Assembly: GCA_965644295.1 (NCBI GenBank)
Contig: CBFFRP010000202.1
Location: 1-64,000 of the forward strand
DNA: 64,000 bases
Source of the DNA: Paraphysomonas bandaiensis
Lineage: Eukaryota; Chrysophyceae
Direction: 5' to 3'
Position numbers and translations under genes: made by a program
The notes under the pieces: generated by a model
The model's input: the letters and a program-made list of their open reading frames with translations, nothing else
What the model was told of the DNA's origin: nothing
The model's database searches: none
Shown here: in pieces, positions 34,278 to 46,787 of the stretch
Position numbering within the stretch: the first letter of the stretch is position 1
Layout of the letters: the number at the start of each line of letters is the position of its first letter

Positions 34278-34480
34278 GTGCCCCATTCCGACAGTGTGGC
34301 CATAGTGTAGATTTCCTGCGACAACATCAATAACACCGAGATATTACACTGATTCTATCACCCACCTACTCGTGTTCTAACGTAACTGACCGTATAGAAC
34401 ATACGCAGATTCTATTTCCGCCCCACCCGTGTTCACCTTTGCTAAGATTACACGGGATATCTCATAGCTATTTATGATTT
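34278..34480 (+). repeat. Dispersed about 200-base repeat, copy 2
   Basis: Direct copy of 24558-24760. Further right, 34635-34720 holds two inverted, GC-rich words (GCTCTCGGAATGGGGC and GCTCCATTCTGAGCGCG) and resembles 11866-11905 (ACTAGCACTACATTC...CTCGGAATGG). So 34.27-34.87 kb is a patchwork of repeats. I see no gene in 33654-35088; the ORF at 34121-34333 is not convincing. Confidence 0.65.
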
Positions 34481-35088
34481 CATACGTAATTCGCGCAGAT
34501 TCTGGTAGGACCATGTGTACCTTCCCATTACCTTCTCGTGACCATGCATGACTCAGTATTGGTTTAGTGTGACATTGACCGCTCCCCCCTCCCCTAGAAT
34601 GTCATCTCATGTTACTCAGCTTAATCAACACTAGCACTTTACTAGGGTACGCTCTCGGAATGGGGCATAAGTTATTAATGCTCCATTCTGAGCGCGTACT
34701 TAGGTAGATCCGGGTGGGGGCCGGGTGGGTACCTAACTAATACTTGATTAAGTGTCATACGTTATTTGCTAGCTACCTACTGAACCCAACTAGCTACATC
34801 ATTATCACACGGTATTCAGCGCTGAATATGCAGTGAGAACCTGGGTGGGTAATCGAACAAGGACATAAACTCTTGCAACTTATCGTCTACTGTAGCTCTG
34901 CTTAAAATATTACGATTTACAGATTTACAGTAAATTTCTTAGCTTATGCAAGTATCAAATACATTCCAGCTTCTGCTCTAGTTTAAACATCGATCGTTGT
35001 CTAATAAATAACAATGACGTTTGTACAAGATAAGTTTTAGAAATATATGCTACGTACAGCGACCTCCAAATTACCCAAAGAGTTTTGA

Positions 35089-36251
35089 CTAAGACTTTCC
35101 AATTACAAGAGACCTGACATCAGCAGGAGCATCATCGATGCTTCTCACTGGTGGGTCATCTTTGTTAGCTGTGTAGGTTGATATATGAGGCCAGTGAGTA
35201 GTACCCAACCCACGCTCATATATTGCAATTCTATTTTCAATAACTTCCTTGGATGCCTTACTCGAGGGCGTCATGCACACGTATCCTACCATTCGGAGAA
35301 GTTCATTTTCGGGGGTAGTGGGTGGTGTAATTGCGGGTGTATTACAGTGAATAGTTCGAGAATCCCATAGTATCATATCTCCCGCCTTACATGTAATCAA
35401 ATGCTGAGGGCCATTTAGCGCCGCAAAATCGTGAGGAACCTATGTATGGGGTAGGAACGAACGCATCATGGAAAGGCAAACAAAACACAATTCTCACTAT
35501 CGTACCCGCACAAAATTTTTATCGTTGCTGGCTGCTTCATTCACAAGTTCGTCATGGCACAAGTGACTCTTAGGAATAGCACAGAATCCTCCCGTGGCCT
35601 CCGTGGCATCGTACAGTGTTACGAGCCCTTGAACACATTGTAGACCTCGCAGTGTCCGACCTAAGTGATGTTAAGACAGTCTTACCCATACATACTTGAG
35701 CTACCTTGATCAACATGAAACCATCCAGATGACGTCTTCCACATTCCATTAGCGCTTTTCGAATGCCATGGACGAAATATATTTCCTCCATCAAAAGATG
35801 TCAATAGATTATCATCACCAAATATAGTTGAAAATGCTGTTTTTACTGGTTTTAATAATCTTAAAAACCATAAAAAATCAGATTGATTAATGCCATAAAA
35901 TATAATTCCAGTTGCTGATGAACCAATTTTACCAAAATTAGAATTATTCCATGTCGATATATCATCCGAGAACATTCCCGCATCCTTCTCCAGAAATTTC
36001 CAGCATAATTCTCTAGCATCTACAATTTCTTCATCTGTGATTACATTTTGTATTACAACATATCCATATTCATGTAAATAATCAATAAAAGATGGATCAT
36101 TACAGTGATATCGTGGTGGTGTATATGGGGTGATATGAGTAGGTTGAGTAGGTGGTTCAGTAGGTGATACAGATGGAGTATTAGTCTCATTAATATCACC
36201 AAATGACATCATATCATCACGTGCTGAGGTTGTAGAAAGAAGAGATCCCAT
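35089..36251 (-). CDS. Phytanoyl-CoA dioxygenase (PhyH) family protein
   Basis: Exons 36251-35696, 35660-35506 and 35439-35089 give 353 residues in frame. After a low-complexity N-terminus (PPTQPTHITPYTPPRYH) comes SFIDYLHEYGYVVIQNVITD, a typical PhyH start. SSGWFHVDQGSSRTLRG carries the HxD iron ligands. EATGGFCAIPKSH is the family's GG.l...PGSH equivalent. GDMILWDSRTIHCN holds the distal His. A C-terminal basic-acidic tail follows. It should be an Fe(II)/2-oxoglutarate hydroxylase of a small molecule; the substrate is unknown. The first half of exon 1 has extreme AT-ending codon use, later exons do not. It is the fourth 2OG oxygenase gene in the window. Confidence 0.82.
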
Positions 36252-36474
36252 TAGGCTTTATATATGTATGTATTATGAAGTTGATGAGTTCAGTAAGTTG
36301 TGAGGAGTGTGTATATATGTATATGTATGTATGTGTGTGTGTATGTATGTACACAGAGATTTACTGAAAGAAATTTCTTGCTTTCTTTGTATATGTATGT
36401 ATATGTATGTAGAGGTGCGTAGAGGTGTATGTGCGTGAAGTGTGACATGTTATTATGTGGCAACTACTCATTGG

Positions 36475-36805
36475 TGTACAGCGTACAGCAGTATATATAT
36501 ATACACGTGTAAAGTACGTAGAAACAAGTGTACAGTAGTACATATACAAGTGTACAGCAGTACATATACATAGTGTATATACAGCAGTAGAAGTGTAAAG
36601 CAGTATATATACAAGTGTACAGCAGTACATACACAGTACAGCAGTATATACACATTGCAGCAGTATATACACATTGCAGCAGTACATATACAAGTGTACA
36701 GCAGTACATACACAGTACAGCAGTATATACACATTGCAGCAGTACATATACAAGTGTACAGCAGTACATACACAGTACAGCAGTACATATACTCCTGTAC
36801 ACTTG
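36475..36805. repeat. TACAGCAGTA minisatellite
   Basis: Units such as GTGTACAGCAGTACATA, CAGTACAGCAGTATATA and CATTGCAGCAGTATATA repeat about 18 times with period near 18, arranged in higher-order blocks of about 74 bases (compare 36683-36746 with 36747-36790). The core word is the same as TACTGCTGTACA found singly in other upstream regions. Confidence 0.85.
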
Positions 36806-38383
36806 TTCAGCCAATCATCTCTGCACAGGCACTGGATGCATGCATGATGTCGTTCATGTGATATCTATGCAGCCTGCTGCCACCATAAGCATATACTGAG
36901 TCCTATTCGATTAGGGTTTGGGTTAGAGTCGATGAAGGGAATGTAGGGAACCCGGAAGAGGAATCTGGGTGGGATGTAGCATCATGGACATCGCTGGAGG
37001 AGGCGAGAGTCGATGCATAGCGTTTAGTGCTTCCCAAGGACTCCAGCTCTGAGAGGGAGAGAAGAGGCTTTTAGAAGAAGCTAGGAAGCTTCTGAAGCAA
37101 GGGAAGAGGATCCACTTGACTTGGAATATATGACTATTATGCATATAAGAATCATGCATGTATAGTCTGGCATGAAACTACTGTCACTAGACTACCGTAT
37201 CCTGAAGAGAAACCCAACGATCTATATGAGTATATTGACAAGTTGTATGTTGAAGTTAGATGATGTATTTTTATCCAATCAATTTGATTGCATACATACG
37301 TAACTGACAGTCTGCATCTTTAAGCATCTCTTTGCTGTATGTATGATACGATCATAAGAGCCCTTCAATGATAATAATCACAACAGCAAATAGTTTCGGG
37401 TCCTCCTATAGTTACGAAGTAGTCTTACTGGTGCAATTTTTGCGCAATGATGCATGAAAACTGACGTCTTCCCACCATTGAGTGCACTCTTTCTTGGGAA
37501 CCTCTGCGCTGTGGGAAATCAGTTCCTTCACTTTCGTGGAAAGGTATGGATGCAGCACTGGAAGTTACACTGCCATCATTTTTTTCCATCATAGTTCCTT
37601 AATATATGGTTCAGTATAATTGTTTTGTTCTATTGTGTAGCTTCGTCCAAACTTGGGGAAAAATTGTGTATTTTTATGAATATGTTCTGCATACTTTTTT
37701 CAATTTTAGGGTATGAATATGCTGTTCTTCAGGAAACAACTCTTATAATATTAAGTTTCTGCTGATAATAAACTAAGCTGCCACAAAGTAGCTGTAGAGT
37801 TGCATGAACATTGTTTAACATTGTTAAATGTCACTATCATTAACCATTAACGGTTACCAGGTCTTCAAACTTTAAACAGTCTACACTGAACCCCATCACC
37901 TACGTTAGCGCTAGCATTTGAAAATTTATGGCAAGATAGAAATAGAAGCAAGCACCCCTCGAATCAATCGGAAAGCAAGTAGTATTGCTCAAAGCTCAAA
38001 GAGCGGCAATTATAATGGCCATTACCGTTACCAGGCCCTGATATACACCATGGGACGAAAAACGAAAACATATTAGAAAAAAGTGGGAGTCGGTCATAAT
38101 GATCTCAGCCTTCTTATTGAATAGTTTATACTTGAAGACTTTCTTATTAAGAGTTCATAAATCATCTCTTACTACAGCTAACTCAAAACATGCACCAGGA
38201 AAATACAGTAACTCATTAGATTGGGACATCACACGCTGCTATAGATACGCCGATGCTCGGCGGGACATCTTCAATGGCAAAGAAGAAGTATCACCGGCCT
38301 TCTGATCTTTACTTCCTGCATCAGTCGCATTGCCACTCTAATGAAAGCGGAAATAATTAAACAAAGCAGGTAAATATTAAAAT
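36806..38383. other. Gene-free region with a dispersed repeat
   Basis: No ORF here convinces me. 37771-37862 (GCTGCCACAAAGTAGCTGTA through CATTAACGGTTACCAGG) recurs at 47868-48057. 38003-38050 adds GGCAATTATAATGGCCATTA and ACCAGGCCCTGATATA. Confidence 0.5.
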
Positions 38384-41300
38384 TCAACGAACATTTAACG
38401 TTTTGCGATGTTTAGCTTGGGCGCTCTTCTCTTCTGCCCTACGCTGCCGCTCCACTGCCTCCCTTTCTTCTTCAAAAGCCTGTGAGAATGTTAGGCGTCT
38501 ATTATCACCACTGCTTGATACACACAGCGGCACATCACATAGTTGATCGATGATCAAGACAGATCTTACGAGATTATACAATACCATGCAAGACAATGTC
38601 AGCATTTCACAACAATTTAAAACGTGCCACTACGTAAAACTACGGGCACATATTTCACAAAGTTAAAATGACAAGTAATGTGTAAAAAATGTACCCTGAC
38701 AAACTTCTCAAGCGTGGAAAAAAACTCCTGCGACTGCATATTGGCTTCCTCACCAAAGTATGCCAACACACTCTGGTACTTTTCACGCATTGTCTGGATC
38801 GAAGAGTTGACGTCGTCTATTAATCGTTGCGACTGCAATAGGTATGTAAGGGCAAATATCTTAGATATAGAGGCGCTCTTTAGTGTAACAACAATAGTGG
38901 AACAGACAACAAGGCCCAAAATATGTATACATTGCCGTGAATCACGTATGCATCAGCTTGACAACAATAACGTAGATCACTTACCGCAGTCAAGAACTGC
39001 TCCATTGACGCAACAGACTCAGATCCGTTGCCAGCAGATATGTCATCGACGATTGCTTTGCATGATGACTGTGATTGACACAAGGAATTGTATTCTGACA
39101 CAATATGATCAACAGACAAGCGATCAGCATCGACCAAATGCACCAAGTCATCAGGAAATTGCAAACATGTTTCATCATTACGGTGGATCAGCCTGATTAC
39201 ATACTGCAAGATAGAAGTTTTTTTATCAAAGGCCTTCGCGTTCTGCAGTTTCAGCAATGAATCCACTGTGAAGCCCGCATGGGCTTCACCGTCATTCATT
39301 TGGTTGCCCACTTTCAAAATAGTTTTCAGGACCTTCTTCAGCTTGACACTTAGCTTAACATCATCGCAAGCATTTTCTACTTTGGATATACAGTTCGTAA
39401 TTTCTGTCAGTCGTCCACGGAACTGCTGCTTATATATGATACATTTGATCTTTTTCGCTGCATTTTCACAATCCAACATTTCTAACATATATCTTTCTGC
39501 CAAACCCAGATGGTCTACATCACCAACATAGCGCTTTAGAATTCCACGTTCTTCCACTGTGGGCAAGTACTCCTACAAACAGTTAAATCGTTAGCTACGA
39601 GTATAAATAGTGTACAACTTTTCAGAGAAGGGAGAACAAACTTGATACAAATTCCATTGGATGGTAGTTCAAAAATAGATATACATGTAATTGTCTACCT
39701 GCAGCGACTCATACTGATCCGTGGTAAATGCTTTTTCGTCCATTCTCTCGATCCTGATGATATTAGATACTAGTCAATTTCAGCTCACACTTCTTACCGT
39801 TTTCGAACATCTTTGAACGGCATCTTCAATCTCGCCAATGCGATACCAGCATTTTGTCCACGCTTCATGTCTATCAGATTAACAACTTTCTTTTTGGTAT
39901 CTAATTTTGATGTTATATTTCCAGTCGCTGATTTCTTGGATTCCCTGTCACATATTAACAGTAAAAAAGAAAAACTTGCAAAAGATATATGAGTATCTAT
40001 CAGCCACTTACTTCTGCACAAATAGTTGATTAAACTCTTCAGGATCCAACTTAAAATTGTCGTCATCATCATCGCTTGCCCACAGACTGTCTGCCCCAAC
40101 TCTACTCTTATCCAGTGCTTTCCAGTGTAGCTTCTTCTTTCGGACCCGTGAACTAGGGGAGCGCTTCTTCTCCGCTGCACGAGCAGGCCGATAATTAGTA
40201 TCGAGTGGAACCAGGTCAGTCAGTTTATTGTCAAGTATGTTAGGATCAAACCCTTCGTCTTGCATTTTCTGCTTCGCAGCAGCGAGTGGAAGGCCGACTT
40301 TCAACATTCGAAGGTACTTGCCGTACGCTGGGTGGTCTTGCAAAGGGACCATTTCCCCAGGGTCATCTTTTTTATCAGATTCTATCTGAACAGGGACCAT
40401 ATCTGTAGGGGATTTATCAAGAACTGAATCATCAATATTTTCGAGTTTCATTTTAGCCCTCACAGCTTCCACTGGTAGACCAACTTTCATCATCCGAAAG
40501 TATTTGGAATACACTGGATGGTCCTGAAGCGCCACCATTTCTACATCTTTTTCCTCAGTTGCAACTTTTAAATTGGATTTCTTCATTACGGGTTCTCCGG
40601 GAGCGATGTCTTTGGGGTCTTTGTCCAGTACACTGGAATCTAGCCCAGCTAGTTCCATCTTCTGTTTAATGGCTGGAGCAGGAATACCAGCTTTAAGCAT
40701 ACGAAAGAACTTGCTGTATGTTGGATGCTCGTCAAATGTCACACCTTCTTTATTTTCCCCATCTTTGACAGGTTTATCTTCACTGCTTTTAGAGTCGTCC
40801 GATTTCTTTGCTTCCTCTTTCACTGAGTCTTGAGGCGGAGTGGTCTCATTTTGCTTCTTCGGCGATTCCTGTTTGTGTTTCGGCAGTGCAGACAGGTCTA
40901 CAGGGCGCTGTTCAAGGATCGCGAGTGCAACCTCGGCAGAAGGAGCCATTCCATCTGTTACCATTTTGTTCGATACCGCACTCTTGGGAAGACCAACCTG
41001 AAAATCAATATATTAAATATCAAGATAATGAAAAGATAATTCAAGTTAATACATACCGTAATCATGTTGACGTATTTGATATACCGCGGGTCATCAAGAG
41101 CAACAACACCCATACTACCCGTGGAAGAAGATTCTTCCTGGTTGGATGGAGCTTTAGAGACCATACCTCCTTTCGAGCCATCATCTACTTGGGAAGAAGT
41201 AGGATTAGCTACGGTTTCACCTGACGGGGGTGAGGGAGCTGAAGCACCAGAAGTGCACTGTTTTATCAAGGCATTTATATCTAGCCCGTCTGTCACCATG

Positions 41301-44300
41301 CGATCCTCCACTGTTTTCAATGGCAAGCCAACCTGGGAGTACATTGTCACAGCAAAATAGCATAGCAGAGCTTCGCCGATTCAGATTTCAGAATTCCTGG
41401 TATATACTGAAATATTCTATAAATAAACCTACCTGACACATTTTGAGGTATTTCTTGTACTTGGGCCCCATTTTGGATATATCAGTCAGGATCTCGGGGG
41501 TAATTCCTGTACTCCCGCTATCTACGGGTTTAGATTCTTGTGAAGAGGATTGCCGTTGATACTCCTGCATTTGCTGCTCAATGCCTTGAATCTTGGCAGC
41601 AAATTGAGCATCAGCAGGTCCTGGCTTTGTACCTACGTACAGAATAAAATTGACCACTAGCGAATATACAACAGTGCGTACCTCGTGGACTTGTACTAGG
41701 CGACTGACTCTGAGAACTAGGACCGCTGGCTGTAGGTGATGTGTTCTTTGTTTCACCTGCAGAAACTTCATGGAATTCGCTATTTTCGTCAGAAGTACGG
41801 GCAGAATTCCGCGGTGAACTCTTGTTTTGATGACGAGTAGTGGCCAAAAGAAGTGTTTCTCTTTGCTGCTGCTCGCTCATATTCAGTAACTCATCTAGGC
41901 TAATACCAGAGGACGCTAGAATGCCCATCAATTTGGCGACATCATTGTGATTGGACAGTGACAACTGTCCGGAACTTCCATCTCCACTTGATGTACGGGA
42001 AATCGGATTCTCAGCCTTTTGCTTGAAGGCCACCTTTCCAGATGGTCGGAAAGAGGGTGCCCACGAATCCGCCTTAGAATTGGAACTGCCTTCCTCAACA
42101 GAGTCTGAGGTACTTCCTTCAGATACTATCTGCGGCCTAGAATTAGAGGTACTGGATAATGCTCCGGTTCCTTGAGCTTGTGATAATGCAGCTGCCTGCT
42201 CTGCGGAAACCCATACCCCACCCTCTGGAGCTTGAGGGTTACCGCCCACTCCTTTGGAAGATTTTCGCATTCCCACAGGAGGACTGCCCGTGCCACTCCC
42301 AGTCTTCTGAGCACAGTTTGGACATGCCCATGACGAGTAGTGCTTCGCGATATATTTGTCTCTGTTTGTGCGCTCTTTCACAGACTTAATCGTAAAAGGG
42401 ATCCGTCGCGCACCAAAACACTGTGTATGATACAATCGCTTGCATTCCGCACATGGAACTAATTGGTCTCGTTTCGTGTAGCTATCGTCGTTGCATATAG
42501 CGCAAGTCACAGCGCTGTCACTGGAATGGCTACCTTCGGAGGGTGTCGGGGACTGGCCCCTTGAAGTGGCATCAGATTCTTTCGACGAGCTGCTTCGATG
42601 AGAACGTTCTCGCCTGGACCTACGTTCAGAAGAGCTTTTACGACTGCTACTAGACCTTTCTCGTTGCTTCTTGTCGTCATTCTCGGTGAACAGCTTCATT
42701 GCCGCAGACTCGGTCTGTAAAGTCATGGTTCGACGTGCCTTTTCACCGCTGCGAGCAACACCAAGTGATACTTTGGAAAGCTTGACGTCGTAAGGGCTAG
42801 CAGGAAGAGCAGGGCGGACGGATTTCTGATCGCGCAATTCTCTCGATCGTTCAACCAACAATTCCATTACCCGGATTGCCTGTAAACCAAACCAGAACAA
42901 TTACATCACCATATCTCCTCCAATCATACAAAATCAGGAGTATGTAAATATAAAATGCTCAACAAGGAATCATATATCTCAACAGTGTCGGAGATCTTAA
43001 ACATACCGTGTCCATGTCTTTATTGGCGAGCTGCAGAGCTACCGCAATATACTCTGAAGGAAAACCACTCTCTGCCAACTGGCAGCAGAGCTGTGCATCT
43101 GGCTCAACTAAATGGTACTTTGATATCTGAAAAGCATCACTATTACTATACCAACTGACTACAGGTCGGTGAAATAGCCTCACACACGTACGTAATATAC
43201 GTACCTCATCAAGACCACTCTCAAAAGCTTCAATTCCGCGCAGCTGGTATGAGTTCGCAAATTCTTTATTTTCTATCTTTTGCAGAGCTCTTTCATCCGC
43301 ACAATTGAATTTAAGGTGGACAGAAAACATGGTATCATCTAGAAAGTCAGCGTACTCCGGATTAATATCCACGTTTTGCTTGCAGAGCTCCACCACATCC
43401 GGAGGTAAAAATGCTATCACAGAAGTGAAATGATAAACAGTACAACAACAATGACGTACCAGTGCTGTTTTGATACTTAAATATGAGCGTAGTCTTGTTC
43501 CTAGTTAACGCATGGGGTCCGCCAAACCGACACATAACAGAAAAATCGCCTACAATATCAGCAGATATTTTGAAGCACCCATCCGCAAATTCGGAAGACC
43601 AAGTGCATCTAGATGCGCTGTGAGCCATGCCATTGTGAGAATTGAAAACTAGTCCGCTCATATCCCATATCTCCACACACGGCAAATCATCGACAGGGAG
43701 TCCAGAAATCACTAGGCATTCGAGGTGGAGAGGGAAAGGATTCGGTGAACCTCCATGATCAGTAGATCGGTCGACGTTTTCAAAGAGAATGCGGTAAGAC
43801 GGCGGGAGAGTAGGAGTTTCATCTGCTCGGACCCTGCGATATACACACAAGCGTGAATATTGATTAGAAAACGATATTTATAACACATAAAACCCCATGA
43901 AGTGGTTACAAGTATCAGATAAGTACCTTGCTCCATAAAAGAAGTCAAATGCGTCTAATGAATATTCAAATGCCCCAATGTATTTCAAGAAACAAGCCAT
44001 TAGTATTCCAGTACGTAGACGACCATTGCTACAATGCAGTATCGCAACATTCTCCGAACTCAAGTCAAGCCAAGCCTTTATGCTATAACACTGACGAAAC
44101 ACACAATCGAGTGATGGCAATTGTGTAAAATGCCCTGGCGTAACCCATGGGTTGTCTATGACTTGATAGTTGAGCTTTGATGATACCTCTGAGCTAAATT
44201 CTTTCCCACTACATCCGCAATTACATACCAAACAACATCATATAAAAGAAACATACCTTATGTTCCACAACAAAGCTGGTTGACCTTGAAGTGTATGAAT

Positions 44301-44760
44301 TAATTCATCCACTTTTGATTCATTAATTTTTCCCACAGCTAAATTTAATAAGTTATTAGGAAATTTTTGATCATATATATGTAATATTAACTTCATATGT
44401 GAGTCATACATTGGTATTTATATGTATATATATGGCAGGTAATCACTATGATGTTATCATACAGTGGTATCTATATACATCTATAGCAGGCAATTACTAC
44501 GATATGATTCATACAGTGCTATCTATCTATATATGTATACATAGCAGGCATTCACTCTGATGTGAGTTATACAGTGATATCTATAGCATATAATGACTAT
44601 AATATAAGTCATACATACCAAGTAATGTTGGAGTAATAAATGAAAAATCTAAATTCACATTTCCTTTTGATCGACGTTTAGTTAAACGATCTTTCACACT
44701 ATCTTTCACACTATCCCATACTTGTAATGCATCTGATATCGGATTATGTAAGAAATTCAT
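38384..44760 (-). CDS. Formin with PTEN-C2 head, UBA-like segment, PHD finger, WASH3-like repeats and FH2 domain
   Basis: A long multi-exon gene. In order from the ATG at 44760: a dual-specificity/PTEN-type phosphatase domain (44760-43880) with AILHCSNGRLRTGILMACFL, which keeps the Cx5R catalytic pattern; a PTEN C2 domain (43850-43200; EYADFLDDTMFSVHLKF); a UBA-like helical segment (QLAESGFPSEYIAVALQLAN, 43150-42850); an Arg/Ser-rich stretch; a PHD-type zinc finger (CAICNDDSYTKRDQLVPCAE, CKRLYHTQC, WACPNC, about 42500-42310); five or six repeats of the type HPAYGKYLRMLKVGLPLAAA (41480-40210); and the FH2 actin-nucleating domain (KKKLHWKALDKSRVG at 40150 to a basic coiled tail, AFEEEREAVERQRRAEEKSA). 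PTEN-C2-FH2 order is that of class II plant and oomycete formins. A proline-rich FH1 is not visible. Exon joins in the first 400 bases are uncertain. Confidence 0.8.
44405..44620. repeat. Minisatellite in the first formin intron
   Basis: About four diverged units of about 55-65 bases with ACTGTATGA, CATAGTGATTACCTGC and ATATAGATA words. The last unit runs into the second coding exon. Confidence 0.6.
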
Positions 44761-45234
44761 AATAGAATTAATGAAATATTATCATATTCATATAAATTAT
44801 TCAAATAGATTATAAGAGTGATTGTGATGGAATAGATTATATATATATGTAGAGTATATAGTGACCTAAGTCTTAAATAGTTTCTATATGAATGTTTATG
44901 TAAACATATATATATATATATATATACCAGTACATAGTTGTGTAGTATACAGTAGTGTACTCCTGTGTGTATCGTATGAGAAGTAGTTATAAAAATATTA
45001 GTGTAAAAATTGTAACATTTCCTAAAAAAAAGTTGTAATTTTTGTATATATAGCAATCGAAGGATTTCATTGGTCCAGAATTATTATAGTGTTGGACAAA
45101 ATGAAAATTACACAAAATTCAAAATATCTAATTTTTGTGTTTACATACGAAATTTTCCCACTTTCAGCTTCACAAGTACGAAATGTACTGTCTGACACGA
45201 AAACACAGTACGAGAGTACGATTCCTACCTGTAC

Positions 45235-45406
45235 ATACATACATACATGCATACATACATACATACATACATACATACATACATACATACATACATACAT
45301 ACATACATACATACATACATACATACATACATACATACATACATACATACATACATACATACATACATACATACATACATACATACATACATACATACAT
45401 ACATAC
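45235..45406. repeat. (CATA)n microsatellite in a divergent promoter spacer
   Basis: About 170 bases, one variant unit (CATGCATA) at the left. Between ATGs at 44760 (minus, formin) and 45516 (plus, RRP7). Confidence 0.95.
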
Positions 45407-45515
45407 ACATACATGTATATAATGGTTGGTGTGGCAATCGCATCATCTCATATTCCTCTTCCAACATAACCTCTCAAATAACCCTATTCACATACACTAT
45501 CGAAACGAACCACTC

Positions 45516-46787
45516 ATGAGAACAGTAAAAGACTTTCGTGTTCTTACTATAGATCTAGGTATAGGCGGTGCAAGCCATACACTATACATTAAAGAGCATA
45601 TCTCCAAGTAAGCATATATATATACATACATACATACATACATACACAGGATTATATGAATAATCATATTATTCAGGTCAACAAGTGAAGATGGTAATAA
45701 TCAGCCTGCAGGAAGGACAATGTTTGTAGGGAATGTTGATTATGGTATGTATATATATGACTATAGCAACCTCGATATGTTGTATATATATGCATATATG
45801 TATGTTGTATACCTCGATATGTTATATATCTCTGTATGTGATATATCTGTATGATTGTGTATATCTGAATGTTAGTATATGTTATTAATGCCTATGTGGT
45901 TAAAGGTGTAGATTTATGCTAAATATTAATGTTATATATATGTGATTGTATGTATAACGAATTCTTTTATTGATACAGGAAGAATTCTTCCGAATAGTGA
46001 TGTCGAAGGCTTTCTTACTGATATGTTTTCGAGCTTTGGTGATATAGAATCAATCTCATTGAGCCAGTTTCGCCTTGAAGATGAATATATTTTCTCTAGA
46101 AAAACCAGATTTGCTCATATCGTATTTGAAAAGAAGAAGTCTTTGAAATTAGCCATATCGGCAACAGATAGTATTTACTACGATATTAGTAACGCGGTGT
46201 CTCAGAAATGGGGCCTTGGTGAAGCCATTCGCCCCAAGAAAGTGAAACGCATATTAGAACAAACCAAGCTAGGAGACACTGATGTGGAGTCATTAAAGTA
46301 TGAGGTCGATGAAGTTCTTGCTCATTTTGAAGAAAAAGAGAAGGTGAGTGCTTGTCATTTATCGGGTGATCAGTTTATTCTGCTGTAATTCGCAATGTTA
46401 GTCTGTATATATCACGTTGTGCATGATATTTGTGCTAACACTAGTACCTATTAGCAAACTGCAGAAGAGCGAAAGAGAATGTTCGAAGAGGTTGATGATG
46501 ATGGCTTTACAGTTGTCAAGCCTAGAAAGAAGAGAAAGAGAGTCGATGCGACGAGGCGTAGCAGTGGGGCCCCTCGCCTGCGCAAGAAGAAAGAACATGA
46601 GCTGAAGAATTTTTATAGGTTAAAAGATCATTTTCAGAGCCTTCTCCCATTAACTCTGTATTAATGCAATAGGTTCCAAATGAGGGAGGAGAAGAGAGAA
46701 AAATTGGCTGAATTAAGAAAGAAATTTGAAGAAGATAAGCAGAAAATAGCAGAAATGAAAGCCCAAAGAAAATTCAAACCGTTCTAA
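45516..46787 (+). CDS. RRP7: Ribosomal RNA-processing protein 7
   Basis: Exons 45516-45607, 45677-45744, 45979-46343, 46455-46618 and 46673-46787 give 267 residues in frame. The N-terminal half is an RRM-like domain (TMFVGNVDYG, FSSFGDIESISLSQF, FAHIVFEKKKSLKLAI). The C-terminal signature is unmistakable: basic linker RKKRKRVDATRR, then KNFYRFQMREEKREKLAELR, KKFEEDKQKIAEMKAQ and the final RKFKPF. RRP7 binds U3/pre-rRNA complexes in the nucleolus and is needed for 18S rRNA maturation and small-subunit assembly. Length matches the human and yeast proteins. Intron 2 is the long, TATA-rich one. Divergent from the formin gene. Confidence 0.92.

Noticed and set aside
34121-34333. 70-residue plus-strand ORF
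   Set aside because: Overlaps a dispersed non-coding repeat and shows no domain or splice context.
36475-36805. CRISPR-like array of regularly spaced repeats
   Set aside because: There are no unique spacers; units are a degenerate minisatellite and the genome is eukaryotic.
36923-37159. 78-residue minus-strand ORF
   Set aside because: No recognisable motif, no neighbouring exon, composition like random sequence.
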